From: Lachnospiraceae bacterium 3-1
GTDB lineage: Bacteria; Bacillota; Clostridia; Lachnospirales; Lachnospiraceae
Length of the DNA stretch: 64,000 nucleotides
Direction of reading: 5' to 3'
NCBI GenBank assembly: GCA_000403255.2
Contig: KE159582.1
Location: 682,500-746,499, forward strand
Position numbers and translations under genes: made by a program. Below the pieces are notes generated by a model. The model saw only the letters and a list, made by a program, of their open reading frames with translations, searched no databases and was not told the DNA's origin. Shown piece by piece: positions 34,853 through 43,702 of the stretch. Each line of letters opens with the position of its first letter. Position 1 is the stretch's first letter.

Positions 34853-35233
34853 ATGGCAAACGGCGTATCGATTGACCGGATGGCAGAGGAGATCATGAAG
34901 GGGCTGACAGAATATGCGGACCTTGCCACGGAGGATGTGAAAAAGGCGGTGAAGAAAGCCGGGACTGCGGTGCGCAGGGACATTGAAGCCAACGCGCCGA
35001 AAGACACCGGGAAGTATGCAAAGTCATGGGCGGTGAAGACCACAAAGGAAACGTCCAATTCGCTGGAAGTGACGGTGCATTCCAGGAACCGCTACCAACT
35101 GACGCACCTTCTGGAACACGGCCACGCCAAGCGGGGCGGCGGGCGCGTCCCGGCAAAGCCGCATATCGCGGCGGCGGAAGAAGCCGGCATAGAGCAGCTT
35201 GAAAAAGAGATACAGAAAGCATTGGAGGGATAA
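34853..35233 (+). CDS. HK97 gp10-like tail-joining protein
   Basis: A 126-residue protein of the HK97 gp10 family. Diagnostic are ANAPKDTGKYAKSWAVKTT and the strand YQLTHLLEHGHAKRGGGRVP with PHIAAAEE. The start at 34853 lies directly after the preceding stop. It is part of the neck assembled on the head-closure protein. Confidence 0.88.
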   Translation: MANGVSIDRMAEEIMKGLTEYADLATEDVKKAVKKAGTAVRRDIEANAPKDTGKYAKSWAVKTTKETSNSLEVTVHSRNRYQLTHLLEHGHAKRGGGRVPAKPHIAAAEEAGIEQLEKEIQKALEG

Positions 35234-35236
35234 ATT

Positions 35237-35575
35237 GTGAAAACATTACTGGCGCTTTTGAAAGAAACCGGCATCCCCTTCGCCTATGACCATTTTGCGG
35301 AGGGCGAATCGCCGGAGCCGCCGTTTGTCTGCTACCTCCTGCCTCAGAGCGACAATTTCGCCGCTGACGGCATGGTGTACTTCAAGGCAAGCGGCGTGAA
35401 GATAGAGCTGTACACCGACATAAAAGACCCGCCGGTGGAGAAGAAACTGGAGGATGTGCTGGATAAGCGGCGCATCTTCTACAACAAGTCGGAGGTCTGG
35501 ATTGCCAGCGAGAAGCTGTACGAGGTCCTCTACCAGTTTGACATGGAGGTGGTTTACGATGCCGAAGAAGAATAA
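35237..35575 (+). CDS. Tail completion/terminator-like protein
   Basis: A 112-residue protein in the usual tail-terminator position between gp10 and the major tail protein. Motifs are GIPFAYDHFAEG, PPFVCYLLPQSDNF and VKIELYTDIKDPPVEKKLED. The start is GTG at 35237 following GGAGGGATAAATT. Its last 17 bases overlap the major tail gene. Confidence 0.75.
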   Translation: MKTLLALLKETGIPFAYDHFAEGESPEPPFVCYLLPQSDNFAADGMVYFKASGVKIELYTDIKDPPVEKKLEDVLDKRRIFYNKSEVWIASEKLYEVLYQFDMEVVYDAEEE

Positions 35576-36170
35576 AGTGAAATTCAACATCTGCAACGTG
35601 CATTACGCGCTGCTGACGCTGGGGGCGGACGGGGTGGTGTCCTTTGGCACGCCTGTTGCGATGCCCGGCGCCGTTTCCCTTTCCCTGGACCCCAACGGCG
35701 AGCCGAGCAATTTTTATGCGGACGGCTACGCTTATTATACCGTCAGCAACAACATGGGCTACGAGGGGGATTTGGAGCTTGCGATGGTGCCGGAGAGCTT
35801 CCGCACCGATGTGCTGAAGGAGGCGCTGGATGAGAACAAAGTGCTTTTAGAGAACGCCAACGCGGAGACGGAGAACTTCGCCCTGCTGTTCGAGTTTGAC
35901 GGCGATGTGCGGAAAATCCGCCATGTGCTGTACAACTGCTCGGCGGCGCGGCCGACCATTGAGTCCCAGACCAATGAGGAGGAGATCGAGGTGCAGACCG
36001 AAACGCTGTCCATCACGGCGGCTCCGCTGGCGAGCGGCTATGTGAAGGCAAAGACGGGGGACAGCACTACGGATGAAGTATACCAGAACTGGTATAAGAG
36101 TGTGTACCTGCCGGATGCGGCAGCGGGAGGGACAGAAAACGGCGGCACGGACATGGAAGGGGAGGGTTAA
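35559..36170 (+). CDS. Major tail protein
   Basis: A 203-residue tail-tube protein of the Phi13-type. NVHYALLTLGADGVVSFGTP, MPGAVSLSLDPNGEPSNFYA and YEGDLELAMVPESFRTDVL are typical. ALLFEFDGDVRKIRHVLYNC fits the second half of the tube fold. The ATG follows TGGAGGTGG inside the previous gene. The C-terminus is Gly/Thr-rich. Confidence 0.88.
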   Translation: MPKKNKVKFNICNVHYALLTLGADGVVSFGTPVAMPGAVSLSLDPNGEPSNFYADGYAYYTVSNNMGYEGDLELAMVPESFRTDVLKEALDENKVLLENANAETENFALLFEFDGDVRKIRHVLYNCSAARPTIESQTNEEEIEVQTETLSITAAPLASGYVKAKTGDSTTDEVYQNWYKSVYLPDAAAGGTENGGTDMEGEG

Positions 36171-36173
36171 TGT

Positions 36174-36551
36174 ATGAGCATGAAACAGAATATCGAGATT
36201 GACGGGAAGCAGGTGCCTTTCAAGGCATCCGCAGCCATCCCGCGCATTTACCGTATGAAGTTCCACCGGGATATCTATAAGGATTTAAGGAGCCTTGAGA
36301 AATCCATCGGTGACGGGGATGAGGAAAGCTCCAATCTGGATTTATTTTCACTGGAGATGTTTGAGAACATTGCCTATGTGATGGCAAAACACGCAGACCC
36401 CAATATCCCGGACAGCCCGGAGGAATGGCTGGATGAATTCAATACATTTTCTATCTACCAGGTGCTTCCGAAGCTGATACAGCTATGGGGGCTGAACGTG
36501 CAGACGGATGTCCAGTCTAAAAAAAACTTCGCCCGACTGACCGGGAAATGA
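36174..36551 (+). CDS. Tail assembly chaperone, gpG-like
   Basis: The 125-residue upstream chaperone, located between the major tail and tape-measure genes as in lambda G. It begins MKQNIEIDGKQVPFKASAAI and is helical afterwards (SLEMFENIAYVMAKHAD). A slippery heptamer A AAA AAC stands in frame near its end, so a fraction of ribosomes should shift by -1 into the next frame and make a G-T fusion. The stop overlaps the downstream ATG. Confidence 0.85.
   Translation: MSMKQNIEIDGKQVPFKASAAIPRIYRMKFHRDIYKDLRSLEKSIGDGDEESSNLDLFSLEMFENIAYVMAKHADPNIPDSPEEWLDEFNTFSIYQVLPKLIQLWGLNVQTDVQSKKNFARLTGK
36521..36527 (+). promoter_or_regulatory. Programmed -1 frameshift slippery site
   Basis: The heptamer A AAA AAC lies in the right phase within eight A (36519-36526) plus C. 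A -1 shift enters the frame of 36527-36715, which is open and encodes the T-like part. This matches the conserved tail-chaperone frameshift of siphoviruses. Confidence 0.8.
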
Positions 36552-36715
36552 CAACGCCGCTGTTCCTGCTCCGGTGTGTGCAGCTTGGGCTATCCATCCG
36601 TGACCTTGACCTGCTTACGATTGGTATGGTCAATGATATGTTCGCAGAGAGCAGGAATGACGAATACAAGGGCTATAAGGAAATCGCTACCCAGGAGGAT
36701 TTCGACCGCTTTTAG
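36548..36715 (+). CDS. Tail chaperone, gpT-like extension
   Basis: A 55-codon frame (LFLLRCVQLGLSIRDLDLLT onwards, ending EIATQEDFDRF) typical of the T part of the chaperone. The frame is already open from 36527. The ATG at 36548 has no ribosome-binding site, so expression most likely comes from frameshifting on the A AAA AAC site, not from independent initiation. The fusion should bind the tape-measure protein encoded next. Confidence 0.75.
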   Translation: MTTPLFLLRCVQLGLSIRDLDLLTIGMVNDMFAESRNDEYKGYKEIATQEDFDRF

Positions 36716-36767
36716 GCGGCGTCCCCCTGGGGTTATTTCTGCATTTTAACAGGAAGGAGTGTCCGCC

Positions 36768-39605
36768 GTGGCGAACAGAATCAAGGGTATCACTGTTGAG
36801 ATTGGCGGGGATACCACCAAGCTACAGACTGCCTTAAAAGGCGTAAACGGGGAAATCAAGAACACGCAGTCTGCACTCAGGGACGTGGAAAAACTGCTGA
36901 AATTAGACCCCGGAAATACGGAGCTGCTGGCACAGAAGCACAGGCTTTTAGGCGAGGCTGTGGCAGGGACGAAGGAAAAGCTGGAAACCTTAAAGACCGC
37001 TGCGGAACAGGCAAACACGGCTCTTGCCAATGGGGAAATATCGCAGGATCAGTACGATGCCCTTCAAAGGGAAATCATCGAAACGGAAAACAATCTGCGT
37101 GATCTGGAGCGGCAGGCAGGGCAGTCCGCTGTGGCATTACAGAAAATCGCCGCCACGGGTGAAAAGCTGAAGACCGTCGGGGATAACATTTCCTCTGCCG
37201 GTCAGAAGCTGCTCCCTGTTACGGCGGGCGTTACGGCTTTGGGGACGGCGGCAGTCAGCACGGCGGCAAACTTTGAAAGCTCTATGTCGCAGGTGCAGGC
37301 GACAATGGGAATCACAAAGGATGCCATGTCTACAGTCAACGGCGAGAGCGTCAATACGATGGATACGCTTTCCGCACTGGCAAAGAAGATGGGCAGCGAG
37401 ACGGCCTTCTCCGCTTCGGAATGCGCGGAGGCTTTAAACTACCTTGCCCTTGCCGGGTACGACACACAGCAGATGTGCGACACGCTCCCTACCGTCTTAA
37501 ACCTTGCGGCGGCCGGCGGCATTGACCTTGCGGCAGCGTCGGACATGGTGACGGACGCCATGTCCGCCCTGGGCATGGGCGTGGATGAGGCGGGGACGAT
37601 GGTGGACCAGATGGCGAAGACCGCCTCATCCACCAACACATCCGTGGCGCAGCTTGGCGAGGGCATCCTTACCATCGGTGCGACCGCAAAGACCGTGAAA
37701 GGCGGTACAGCGGAGCTGAACACGGCTCTTGGCATCCTCGCCAACAACGGCATCAAGGGCGCGGAGGGCGGCACACATCTGCGTAACGTCATCCTTTCCC
37801 TGCAGAACCCGACCGACAAGGCGGCTGCCTGCATGGAGCAGCTTGGCTTGGATGTTTACGATTCCGAGGGGAATATGCGCTCCCTCAATGACATCCTCGG
37901 AGATCTGAACACGAGCATGGACGGCATGACGGCGGCGGAGAAATCCAACATCATCGGGCAGATCTTCAACAAGACCGACCTGTCCTCCGTGAATGCCCTG
38001 CTTGCCAATACCGGCGATACCTGGGATGCCCTGCAGCAGTCCATCATCGACAGCGGCGGTGCGGCGCAGCAGATGGCGGACACGCAGCTTGACAACCTGC
38101 AGGGGCAGATCACCATTTTAAAGTCAGCCCTGGAGGGGCTGGCTATTTCTTTTGGGGAGCTTCTGCTGCCCGCTATCAAAATGATTGTCGGATGGGTGCA
38201 GAAGTTCGTGGACTGGCTGAACGGCATGGACGAGGGGACGAAGAAAGTCATCACTACAGTCGCATTACTGGCGGCTGCTCTGGGACCCGTGCTGATTGTC
38301 GTCGGGAAAGTGGTGTCCGCAGTCGGCACGATTATGACCATAGTGCCGAAGGTGGCGGGAGTGATTAACACAGTCAAGACCGCTTTTGCGGCATTGAACA
38401 CGACGATGCTTGCCAATCCGATATTCCTTATCATTGCGGCGATCACGGCGTTGGTGGCGGCTTTTATCTATTTGTGGAATACGAATGAGGATTTCCGGCA
38501 GTTCTGGATCAACCTCTGGGAGAATGTGAAAGAGGTCGCCATTGCCGTATGGGAGGCAATCAAAAACTTCTTCACGGCGGCATGGGAGGCAATATCCTCC
38601 ACAGCGCAGGCGGTGTGGAACGGAATCAAGGATTTCTTTTCTGGGCTGTGGGAAGGGATAAAAACCATCTTCAGCACAGTGGTGGAAGTGATTAAAACCA
38701 TCATCACCACCTATTTCAATATTTACAAGACCATCATCACGACGGTCTTAAATGCGATAAAGACCGTATTCACAACTATCTGGAACGGGATAAAGACCGT
38801 GGTCACCACGGTGGTGACGGCAATCCAGACCTTTATCACCATGGCATGGAACGCCATCAAAAATACAGTCACTACGGTGCTGAATGCGATAAAGACGGTC
38901 ATCACCACGGTATGGAATGCAATAAAGACTGCGGTCACGACAGTGGTAAACGGCATCAAGTCCACCATTTCCACGGTGTGGAACAGCATCAAATCCGTGG
39001 TTACGAGTGTCGTGAACAGCATTAAAAGTACGGTCACCACAGTGTTCAATAACATCTGGAGCGGCATTAAGGGGACCATGGGAAAAATTGTGTCCTCCAT
39101 CAAGGAAGGATTCAACCAGGCGATTTCCTTCATCACGAGCCTCCCGTCCAAAGCCCTGCAGTGGGGCAAGGACATGATCATGGGCATCGTGAACGGCATC
39201 AAAAGCTGTATCGGGGCTGTGGGTGATGCCGTGAGCAGCGTGGCGAATAAAATAAAGTCCTTCCTGCATTTTTCCGTGCCGGATGAAGGGCCGCTGACCG
39301 ATTACGAGAGCTGGATGCCGGACTTCATGAAGGGGCTGGCAAAGGGCATCGAGGACAGCAAGAGCATGGTGGCAAAGGCTGTGGGCGGAGTGGCGGCAGA
39401 TATGGTCCTGAATCCTTCTGCAGCCGTGCAGGAGATTTCCGTATCCGGAAACGGCGGGGACGGTGTGTCGCAGGGCGGCTCCATAAACGGCCCGCTGATT
39501 GAAGTGAAGGAAATGAACGTGAGGAGCGAGGAGGACATCCGTAAAATCTCACAGCAGCTTTACCGGCAGCTCCAGCAGGGGCGGCGGGCAAACGGATATT
39601 CATAG
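36768..39605 (+). CDS. Tape measure protein
   Basis: A tape-measure protein of about 945 residues. The N-terminus (RIKGITVEIGGDTTKLQTAL) and coiled coil to about residue 120 lead into the TP901-type core (AANFESSMSQVQATMG, ALNYLALAGYDTQQM, GGTHLRNVILSLQNPTDKA). Hydrophobic segments lie near 485-570. Residues about 640-770 form some ten repeats of roughly 11 residues with the pattern W/L-N-x-I-K-T-x-V-T-T-V. The GTG at 36768 is eight bases from AAGGAG. By the usual rule of about 0.15 nm per residue, the tail would be near 140 nm. Confidence 0.93.
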   Translation: MANRIKGITVEIGGDTTKLQTALKGVNGEIKNTQSALRDVEKLLKLDPGNTELLAQKHRLLGEAVAGTKEKLETLKTAAEQANTALANGEISQDQYDALQREIIETENNLRDLERQAGQSAVALQKIAATGEKLKTVGDNISSAGQKLLPVTAGVTALGTAAVSTAANFESSMSQVQATMGITKDAMSTVNGESVNTMDTLSALAKKMGSETAFSASECAEALNYLALAGYDTQQMCDTLPTVLNLAAAGGIDLAAASDMVTDAMSALGMGVDEAGTMVDQMAKTASSTNTSVAQLGEGILTIGATAKTVKGGTAELNTALGILANNGIKGAEGGTHLRNVILSLQNPTDKAAACMEQLGLDVYDSEGNMRSLNDILGDLNTSMDGMTAAEKSNIIGQIFNKTDLSSVNALLANTGDTWDALQQSIIDSGGAAQQMADTQLDNLQGQITILKSALEGLAISFGELLLPAIKMIVGWVQKFVDWLNGMDEGTKKVITTVALLAAALGPVLIVVGKVVSAVGTIMTIVPKVAGVINTVKTAFAALNTTMLANPIFLIIAAITALVAAFIYLWNTNEDFRQFWINLWENVKEVAIAVWEAIKNFFTAAWEAISSTAQAVWNGIKDFFSGLWEGIKTIFSTVVEVIKTIITTYFNIYKTIITTVLNAIKTVFTTIWNGIKTVVTTVVTAIQTFITMAWNAIKNTVTTVLNAIKTVITTVWNAIKTAVTTVVNGIKSTISTVWNSIKSVVTSVVNSIKSTVTTVFNNIWSGIKGTMGKIVSSIKEGFNQAISFITSLPSKALQWGKDMIMGIVNGIKSCIGAVGDAVSSVANKIKSFLHFSVPDEGPLTDYESWMPDFMKGLAKGIEDSKSMVAKAVGGVAADMVLNPSAAVQEISVSGNGGDGVSQGGSINGPLIEVKEMNVRSEEDIRKISQQLYRQLQQGRRANGYS

Positions 39606-39620
39606 GAAAGGGGTGGGCAG

Positions 39621-40397
39621 ATGGGTTTTTCTTTTGACGGCATTCAATCAAAAAGCATGGGGATTGCAAGCCGCATGACCACGGAGAACCGGGTGCCGGA
39701 ATTAAAGAACCGCACCATTTCCATGGCGGGCAGGGACGGCCTGGTTGACCTGGGTGCGTCCCTTTCCGAACGGGTGATAGAAATATCCTGCTTCATCCCT
39801 CCAAAGCGGACGGCAGCGGAGCTGCTCCAGTGCAAGGATGAAATCGTAAGCTGGCTGAGTCCGGATAAAGGCGTGTGTGCGCTTATGCTTGACACGGAGC
39901 CGGGTCGGGTGTATTACGCAAGGCTTCAGGCGGGCGTAACTTTTGAGCGGGTGGTGAGGCTTGCGGCGACATTTGACCTCACTTTTTTCTGCCCGGACCC
40001 TTTCGGCTACGCTGCGGAGGATGAGGTTTTTAAAATTACGACAGCGGGAAACCACACGGTGAGGCGAAGGCTTGGGAATTTATACTCCAACCCCGTCTAC
40101 CGGCTGAAAGGCATCCTGGCATCCGGGGCAGGCAGATATATCAGCATCACCACGAATGGCGTGGAATTGAAAATATCAAATGCGGTTTTATCTGCATCGG
40201 AAACACTGGTGGTTGACACGGCGAAAATGACGGCATGGGTGGAAGATGCGGAGGGGAACACGCTCCGCAATGCCTTGCCGTATATCAGCGAACTGAACTT
40301 CCCCACGCTTGACGCGGGGCTGAACACGGTGGAGGTGGCGGCATCAAACGCCACATTTACGGAACTTGAAATACAGGCAAAGAGCCGGTGGAGGTGA
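39621..40397 (+). CDS. Distal tail (Dit) protein
   Basis: A Dit/phage tail family protein of 258 residues, which forms the hub below the tail tube. FSFDGIQSKSMGIASRM, RDGLVDLGASLSERVIEISC and TFDLTFFCPDPFGYA are typical of the N-terminal ring domain. The C-terminal part (about 140-258) is a strand-rich galectin-like domain. The ATG follows GAAAGGGG. Confidence 0.88.
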   Translation: MGFSFDGIQSKSMGIASRMTTENRVPELKNRTISMAGRDGLVDLGASLSERVIEISCFIPPKRTAAELLQCKDEIVSWLSPDKGVCALMLDTEPGRVYYARLQAGVTFERVVRLAATFDLTFFCPDPFGYAAEDEVFKITTAGNHTVRRRLGNLYSNPVYRLKGILASGAGRYISITTNGVELKISNAVLSASETLVVDTAKMTAWVEDAEGNTLRNALPYISELNFPTLDAGLNTVEVAASNATFTELEIQAKSRWR

Positions 40398-40402
40398 TTT
40401 TT

Positions 40403-42931
40403 ATGGGCTTACAGGCAGTCCTGAACAGGCAGACGGATTTTACGGGGGAAATTCCTGCGGAATATGCGAATGACGGACTATGGCGTTTTAATGAGAATGC
40501 CCCGGATGCCGACACGATGCTTTCTGATTCTTCCGGCAGGGGCAGGAAGATGTTTGTTTCCGGCTGGAGCGGTACGAGCGCCGGCTTCCGCAACGGGCAG
40601 AAGGGGCGGCATTTCCGCATGAACATCACAAACCCCGCTTCGGAGAAAACCTATCTGAAGGTGACGAATGACGGTTCCATCTTCCAGGACCTTGGGGAGC
40701 GGATCACCGTGGGCGGCTGGATGAACCCAACCACTTATTCTGTGGGCAATACTTATACACCTATTTTCAATACCAGGCAGGGGCCGGGGCAGCCGATTTT
40801 CTACCTCTCCCTTATCCGGGGCAAGCCGAGGATCATGCTCTATAATTCCTCCGGCACCCTGATACTGGATGAGTCGGTGACGCCGCCTTTTTCCTTTGTG
40901 AACAACGGGTGGTATTTTATTGCCTGCGTGATAGAGCCTGACAATAAAAAGGCGCAGTATGTCATAGGCGACCGGGAAAGCGGGGCGGTGTGGACTTCTG
41001 CGGCCCTGTCCTTTACGGGGGAGCTGAACCGCTCCTGCACAGCAGACCTCATCATGGGGATGCATGCCGGCTCCTACTGGTACGCCGGCGGATTTGACGA
41101 CTGGTTTTTAGACTGTGATTCACAGCTTACAGCGGATAGCCTTGCGGATTATTTCCGTGCCACAATTTTTGCCAACGGCGGCGATACTGCAGGGGAAGTG
41201 GATGCCCTTTCTATTCCAGATGGCGTGACGCTGCGGAAGGGAAGTAATGGTGCGTACCCGGAAAGCGGCGTTCTGTATACCCGTGCTGTGGAATACGGGC
41301 TGTCCGGCACCGGAAAAATATCTGTCTCAGGCGAGTGCGTCCCAGGAGTGACTGACATTCCCCTTGTGGAAACATCCACGAGCAGCGACCTCATTAGCTG
41401 GAGCGATTGGGCGGCGGTGGGGGCGGATGGGAAGATGCCGTCCCCTGCCCGTGCCTACATCCGTTTCCGGGTGACGCTCACGACAGCGGACGCGGCGAGG
41501 ACGCCGAAGCTGACGGACATCCAGATTTATGACATTCCGAAGTCCCCTTACGAGAAGATCGGCTATGCCCGCCCGGTTGTCCTGGACTCAAACGGGGCAT
41601 GGGAGGCGGTGCTGGAAAACGCCTACGGCATCATCGTGACGGGAGAGGTCAACGGCGAGGATACGCTTTCCTTCTCCATCCCCTTTGCCGATGCCAAGCG
41701 GAAGTATATCGACAATGAGAAGAAGATCCAGATCGTGGATGACGTATATATCATCCGCACGGTCACGGACAGCAAGGATGCTTCCGGCAACGCCGTGACA
41801 GAGGTGTACGCCGAGGCGGAATTTTACAACCTTGCCTATTCCGTCCGGAAGGAGGAGAAAGCCTTTGACGCGGAAACGGCGGATGCGGCCATGGCCTACG
41901 CCCTTTCCGGCACGGAATGGAAGGTCGGGATGGTCACGGTCACCACGAAACGCACATGGACATCCACGGAAAAGAATGCACTGTCTATTTTAAGGGCGGT
42001 GACAGACCTGCATGGCGGCGACCTGGTCTTTGACTGCCCGAACCGGCTGGTACATCTGCTGACCTTAAACGGGAAGGACAGCGGCGCACTGTTCATGTAC
42101 GGGAAAAACATGAAAGACATCGAGCGGACGGTGGACACCACGGGCCTTGTCACGAGGCTGTATGCCGTTGGTGCAGACGGCATGACCTTTGCCAGTATCA
42201 ACGGCGGGATGCCCTATGTGGAGGATTTCACTTATTCCAAAGAAATCCGTGTATCTTCCCTGGACTGCTCCGCATTCACCAATCCTTACCAGATGCTTGA
42301 ATTTACCCGCATGAGGCTGGCGGATTACTGTAAGCCGACGGTTTCCTATGTGCTGAACGCCATGGATTTATCCGTTTTGGCGGGATACGAGCATGAGGCA
42401 TGGGAGCTTGGGGATTATGTCCGGGTGGAGGATAAGGACCTGGGGCTTTCGGTCACCACGAGGATTGTGCGGAGGGAATACAACCTGCAGGAGCCGTGGA
42501 ACACGGTGCTGGAGCTTTCCACGGTGCTTAAGAACCTGGGCAGCTCCACGAGCAAGTGGGACAATGCCGCCGATTCCTTAGAGGGCGTCAGCGTGGTGTC
42601 CAGCGAGGACATCGCGGAGCTGGTTCCGTTCAATCTGCTCCGCAATTCCCGTGCCGATGACGGGCTTGACTATTGGGTGTCCTCTGGCTTCGAGGCGGAC
42701 GGGGAAAACGGGGCGAGCGGCACAGCCTCTTTCAAGGCAGAAGGCGTGGCGGGGATGACCAAGAGCCTGTCGCAGACGGTGTACCCCGCCAGCCGTGACA
42801 GCTATACCATCTCGGCGCAGATTGCGTCTGAAAATTTAAAGAAACTGAGCGGGAATTCGCAGGTCGGCATTGAGATTGTGCTGGAATATGAGGACGGCAG
42901 CACGGAATCAAGGTTTATTGATTTATATTGA
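40403..42931 (+). CDS. Tail-associated (Tal-like) baseplate protein with LamG-like domain
   Basis: An 842-residue baseplate protein. Residues about 25-260 look like a concanavalin/LamG-type fold (GLWRFNENAPDADTMLSDSS, VGGWMNPTTYSVG, GGFDDWFLD). The Tal/minor structural domain follows at 390-730 (AYGIIVTGEVNGEDTLSFSI, VDDVYIIRTVTDSKDASGN, TRIVRREYNLQEPWNTVLEL). The C-terminal stretch starts a carbohydrate-binding-type segment (FNLLRNSRADDGLDYWVSS). The LamG domain in front of the Tal domain is an unusual order and suggests a surface-binding role. Confidence 0.8.
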   Translation: MGLQAVLNRQTDFTGEIPAEYANDGLWRFNENAPDADTMLSDSSGRGRKMFVSGWSGTSAGFRNGQKGRHFRMNITNPASEKTYLKVTNDGSIFQDLGERITVGGWMNPTTYSVGNTYTPIFNTRQGPGQPIFYLSLIRGKPRIMLYNSSGTLILDESVTPPFSFVNNGWYFIACVIEPDNKKAQYVIGDRESGAVWTSAALSFTGELNRSCTADLIMGMHAGSYWYAGGFDDWFLDCDSQLTADSLADYFRATIFANGGDTAGEVDALSIPDGVTLRKGSNGAYPESGVLYTRAVEYGLSGTGKISVSGECVPGVTDIPLVETSTSSDLISWSDWAAVGADGKMPSPARAYIRFRVTLTTADAARTPKLTDIQIYDIPKSPYEKIGYARPVVLDSNGAWEAVLENAYGIIVTGEVNGEDTLSFSIPFADAKRKYIDNEKKIQIVDDVYIIRTVTDSKDASGNAVTEVYAEAEFYNLAYSVRKEEKAFDAETADAAMAYALSGTEWKVGMVTVTTKRTWTSTEKNALSILRAVTDLHGGDLVFDCPNRLVHLLTLNGKDSGALFMYGKNMKDIERTVDTTGLVTRLYAVGADGMTFASINGGMPYVEDFTYSKEIRVSSLDCSAFTNPYQMLEFTRMRLADYCKPTVSYVLNAMDLSVLAGYEHEAWELGDYVRVEDKDLGLSVTTRIVRREYNLQEPWNTVLELSTVLKNLGSSTSKWDNAADSLEGVSVVSSEDIAELVPFNLLRNSRADDGLDYWVSSGFEADGENGASGTASFKAEGVAGMTKSLSQTVYPASRDSYTISAQIASENLKKLSGNSQVGIEIVLEYEDGSTESRFIDLY

Positions 42932-42945
42932 TGGGAGGGATTTGT

Positions 42946-43146
42946 GTGGCATATTTTTCACGGACGACAGCAAAGATTGTGCCGGAAAACTTCTCATCCG
43001 AAAGGCTGAAATCCGTCACCGTCCGCATCTGCATCACAGACTGCACGGGCGAGTTCTACATCACGGACATCCTCCTGCAGGGCGGGCCGGTGGCAATGGG
43101 ATGGGTGGGGCATCCCTCGGAACTGAGGTGGACGCTGGATGGCTGA
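42946..43146 (+). CDS. Small baseplate-associated protein
   Basis: A 66-residue protein (AYFSRTTAKIVPENFSSERL, then CTGEFYITDILLQGGPV). It shares the wording and size of the next gene's first 60 residues (SGRIWFTDLQLQEG), so both probably carry the same small carbohydrate-binding-type module. The GTG at 42946 lies behind GGGAGGG. It overlaps the next gene by eight bases. Confidence 0.65.
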   Translation: MAYFSRTTAKIVPENFSSERLKSVTVRICITDCTGEFYITDILLQGGPVAMGWVGHPSELRWTLDG

Positions 43147-43702
43147 GTTTGTCCGGCTTGCGGAAGTGGTCAATAAGAAAAAGGATATGCGCATCGTGAG
43201 CGTGACGGTGATCCCCACCATTGCCGACTGCTCCGGGCGTATCTGGTTTACCGACCTCCAACTGCAGGAAGGCTCCGCGTTAAGCGGCTATGCTCCGCAC
43301 ACCGAAACCTGTCTGAAAAAATCGGGAAATGCTCCCGTATGGTTCAACGGCGTGGTGCGCTCGGAGGAGACGGTGGTTCTTTTCAACATGGGGAAAACAT
43401 CCGCCCCGTTAGACATCCACATCTATCCGAAGTCAGACATGGCGGCGGGGACGGTGCGGCTTGCCCAGGGCGTGGGCGGCCAGAGGGCGGTGTTCCCGGA
43501 GGCTGTGAAAGCGGAGGATGACATCGCGCTGCTTGCTGAAAGCAGGGAGTGTACACGGAACGGCGCAGCATTTAAGAAAGACGGTTTTTATCAGTACAGC
43601 GCCGCATGGGATTCCAAGCACAAGGTAACGCTGGAGGGTGGGAAAACGGCGAGGCTGTTATTTACCATGCAGGAAATGGAGGAAGGGGGCGGCACATTCT
43701 GA
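43139..43702 (+). CDS. Tail-tip protein, hypothetical
   Basis: A 187-residue protein. Residues 1-60 resemble the preceding small protein (VVNKKKDMRIVSVTVIPTIA, CSGRIWFTDLQLQEG). The remainder is strand-rich (VVLFNMGKTSAPLDIHIYPK), ending EMEEGGGTF. It lies between the Tal-like protein and the GH18 protein and overlaps both neighbours, so it is likely part of the tail tip. Confidence 0.65.
   Translation: MAEFVRLAEVVNKKKDMRIVSVTVIPTIADCSGRIWFTDLQLQEGSALSGYAPHTETCLKKSGNAPVWFNGVVRSEETVVLFNMGKTSAPLDIHIYPKSDMAAGTVRLAQGVGGQRAVFPEAVKAEDDIALLAESRECTRNGAAFKKDGFYQYSAAWDSKHKVTLEGGKTARLLFTMQEMEEGGGTF

Noticed and set aside
38640..39110. Tandem repeats in the tape-measure gene considered as a CRISPR or satellite array
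   Set aside because: The period is 33 bases in coding phase with 11-residue protein repeats, normal for tape-measure proteins; there are no spacers.
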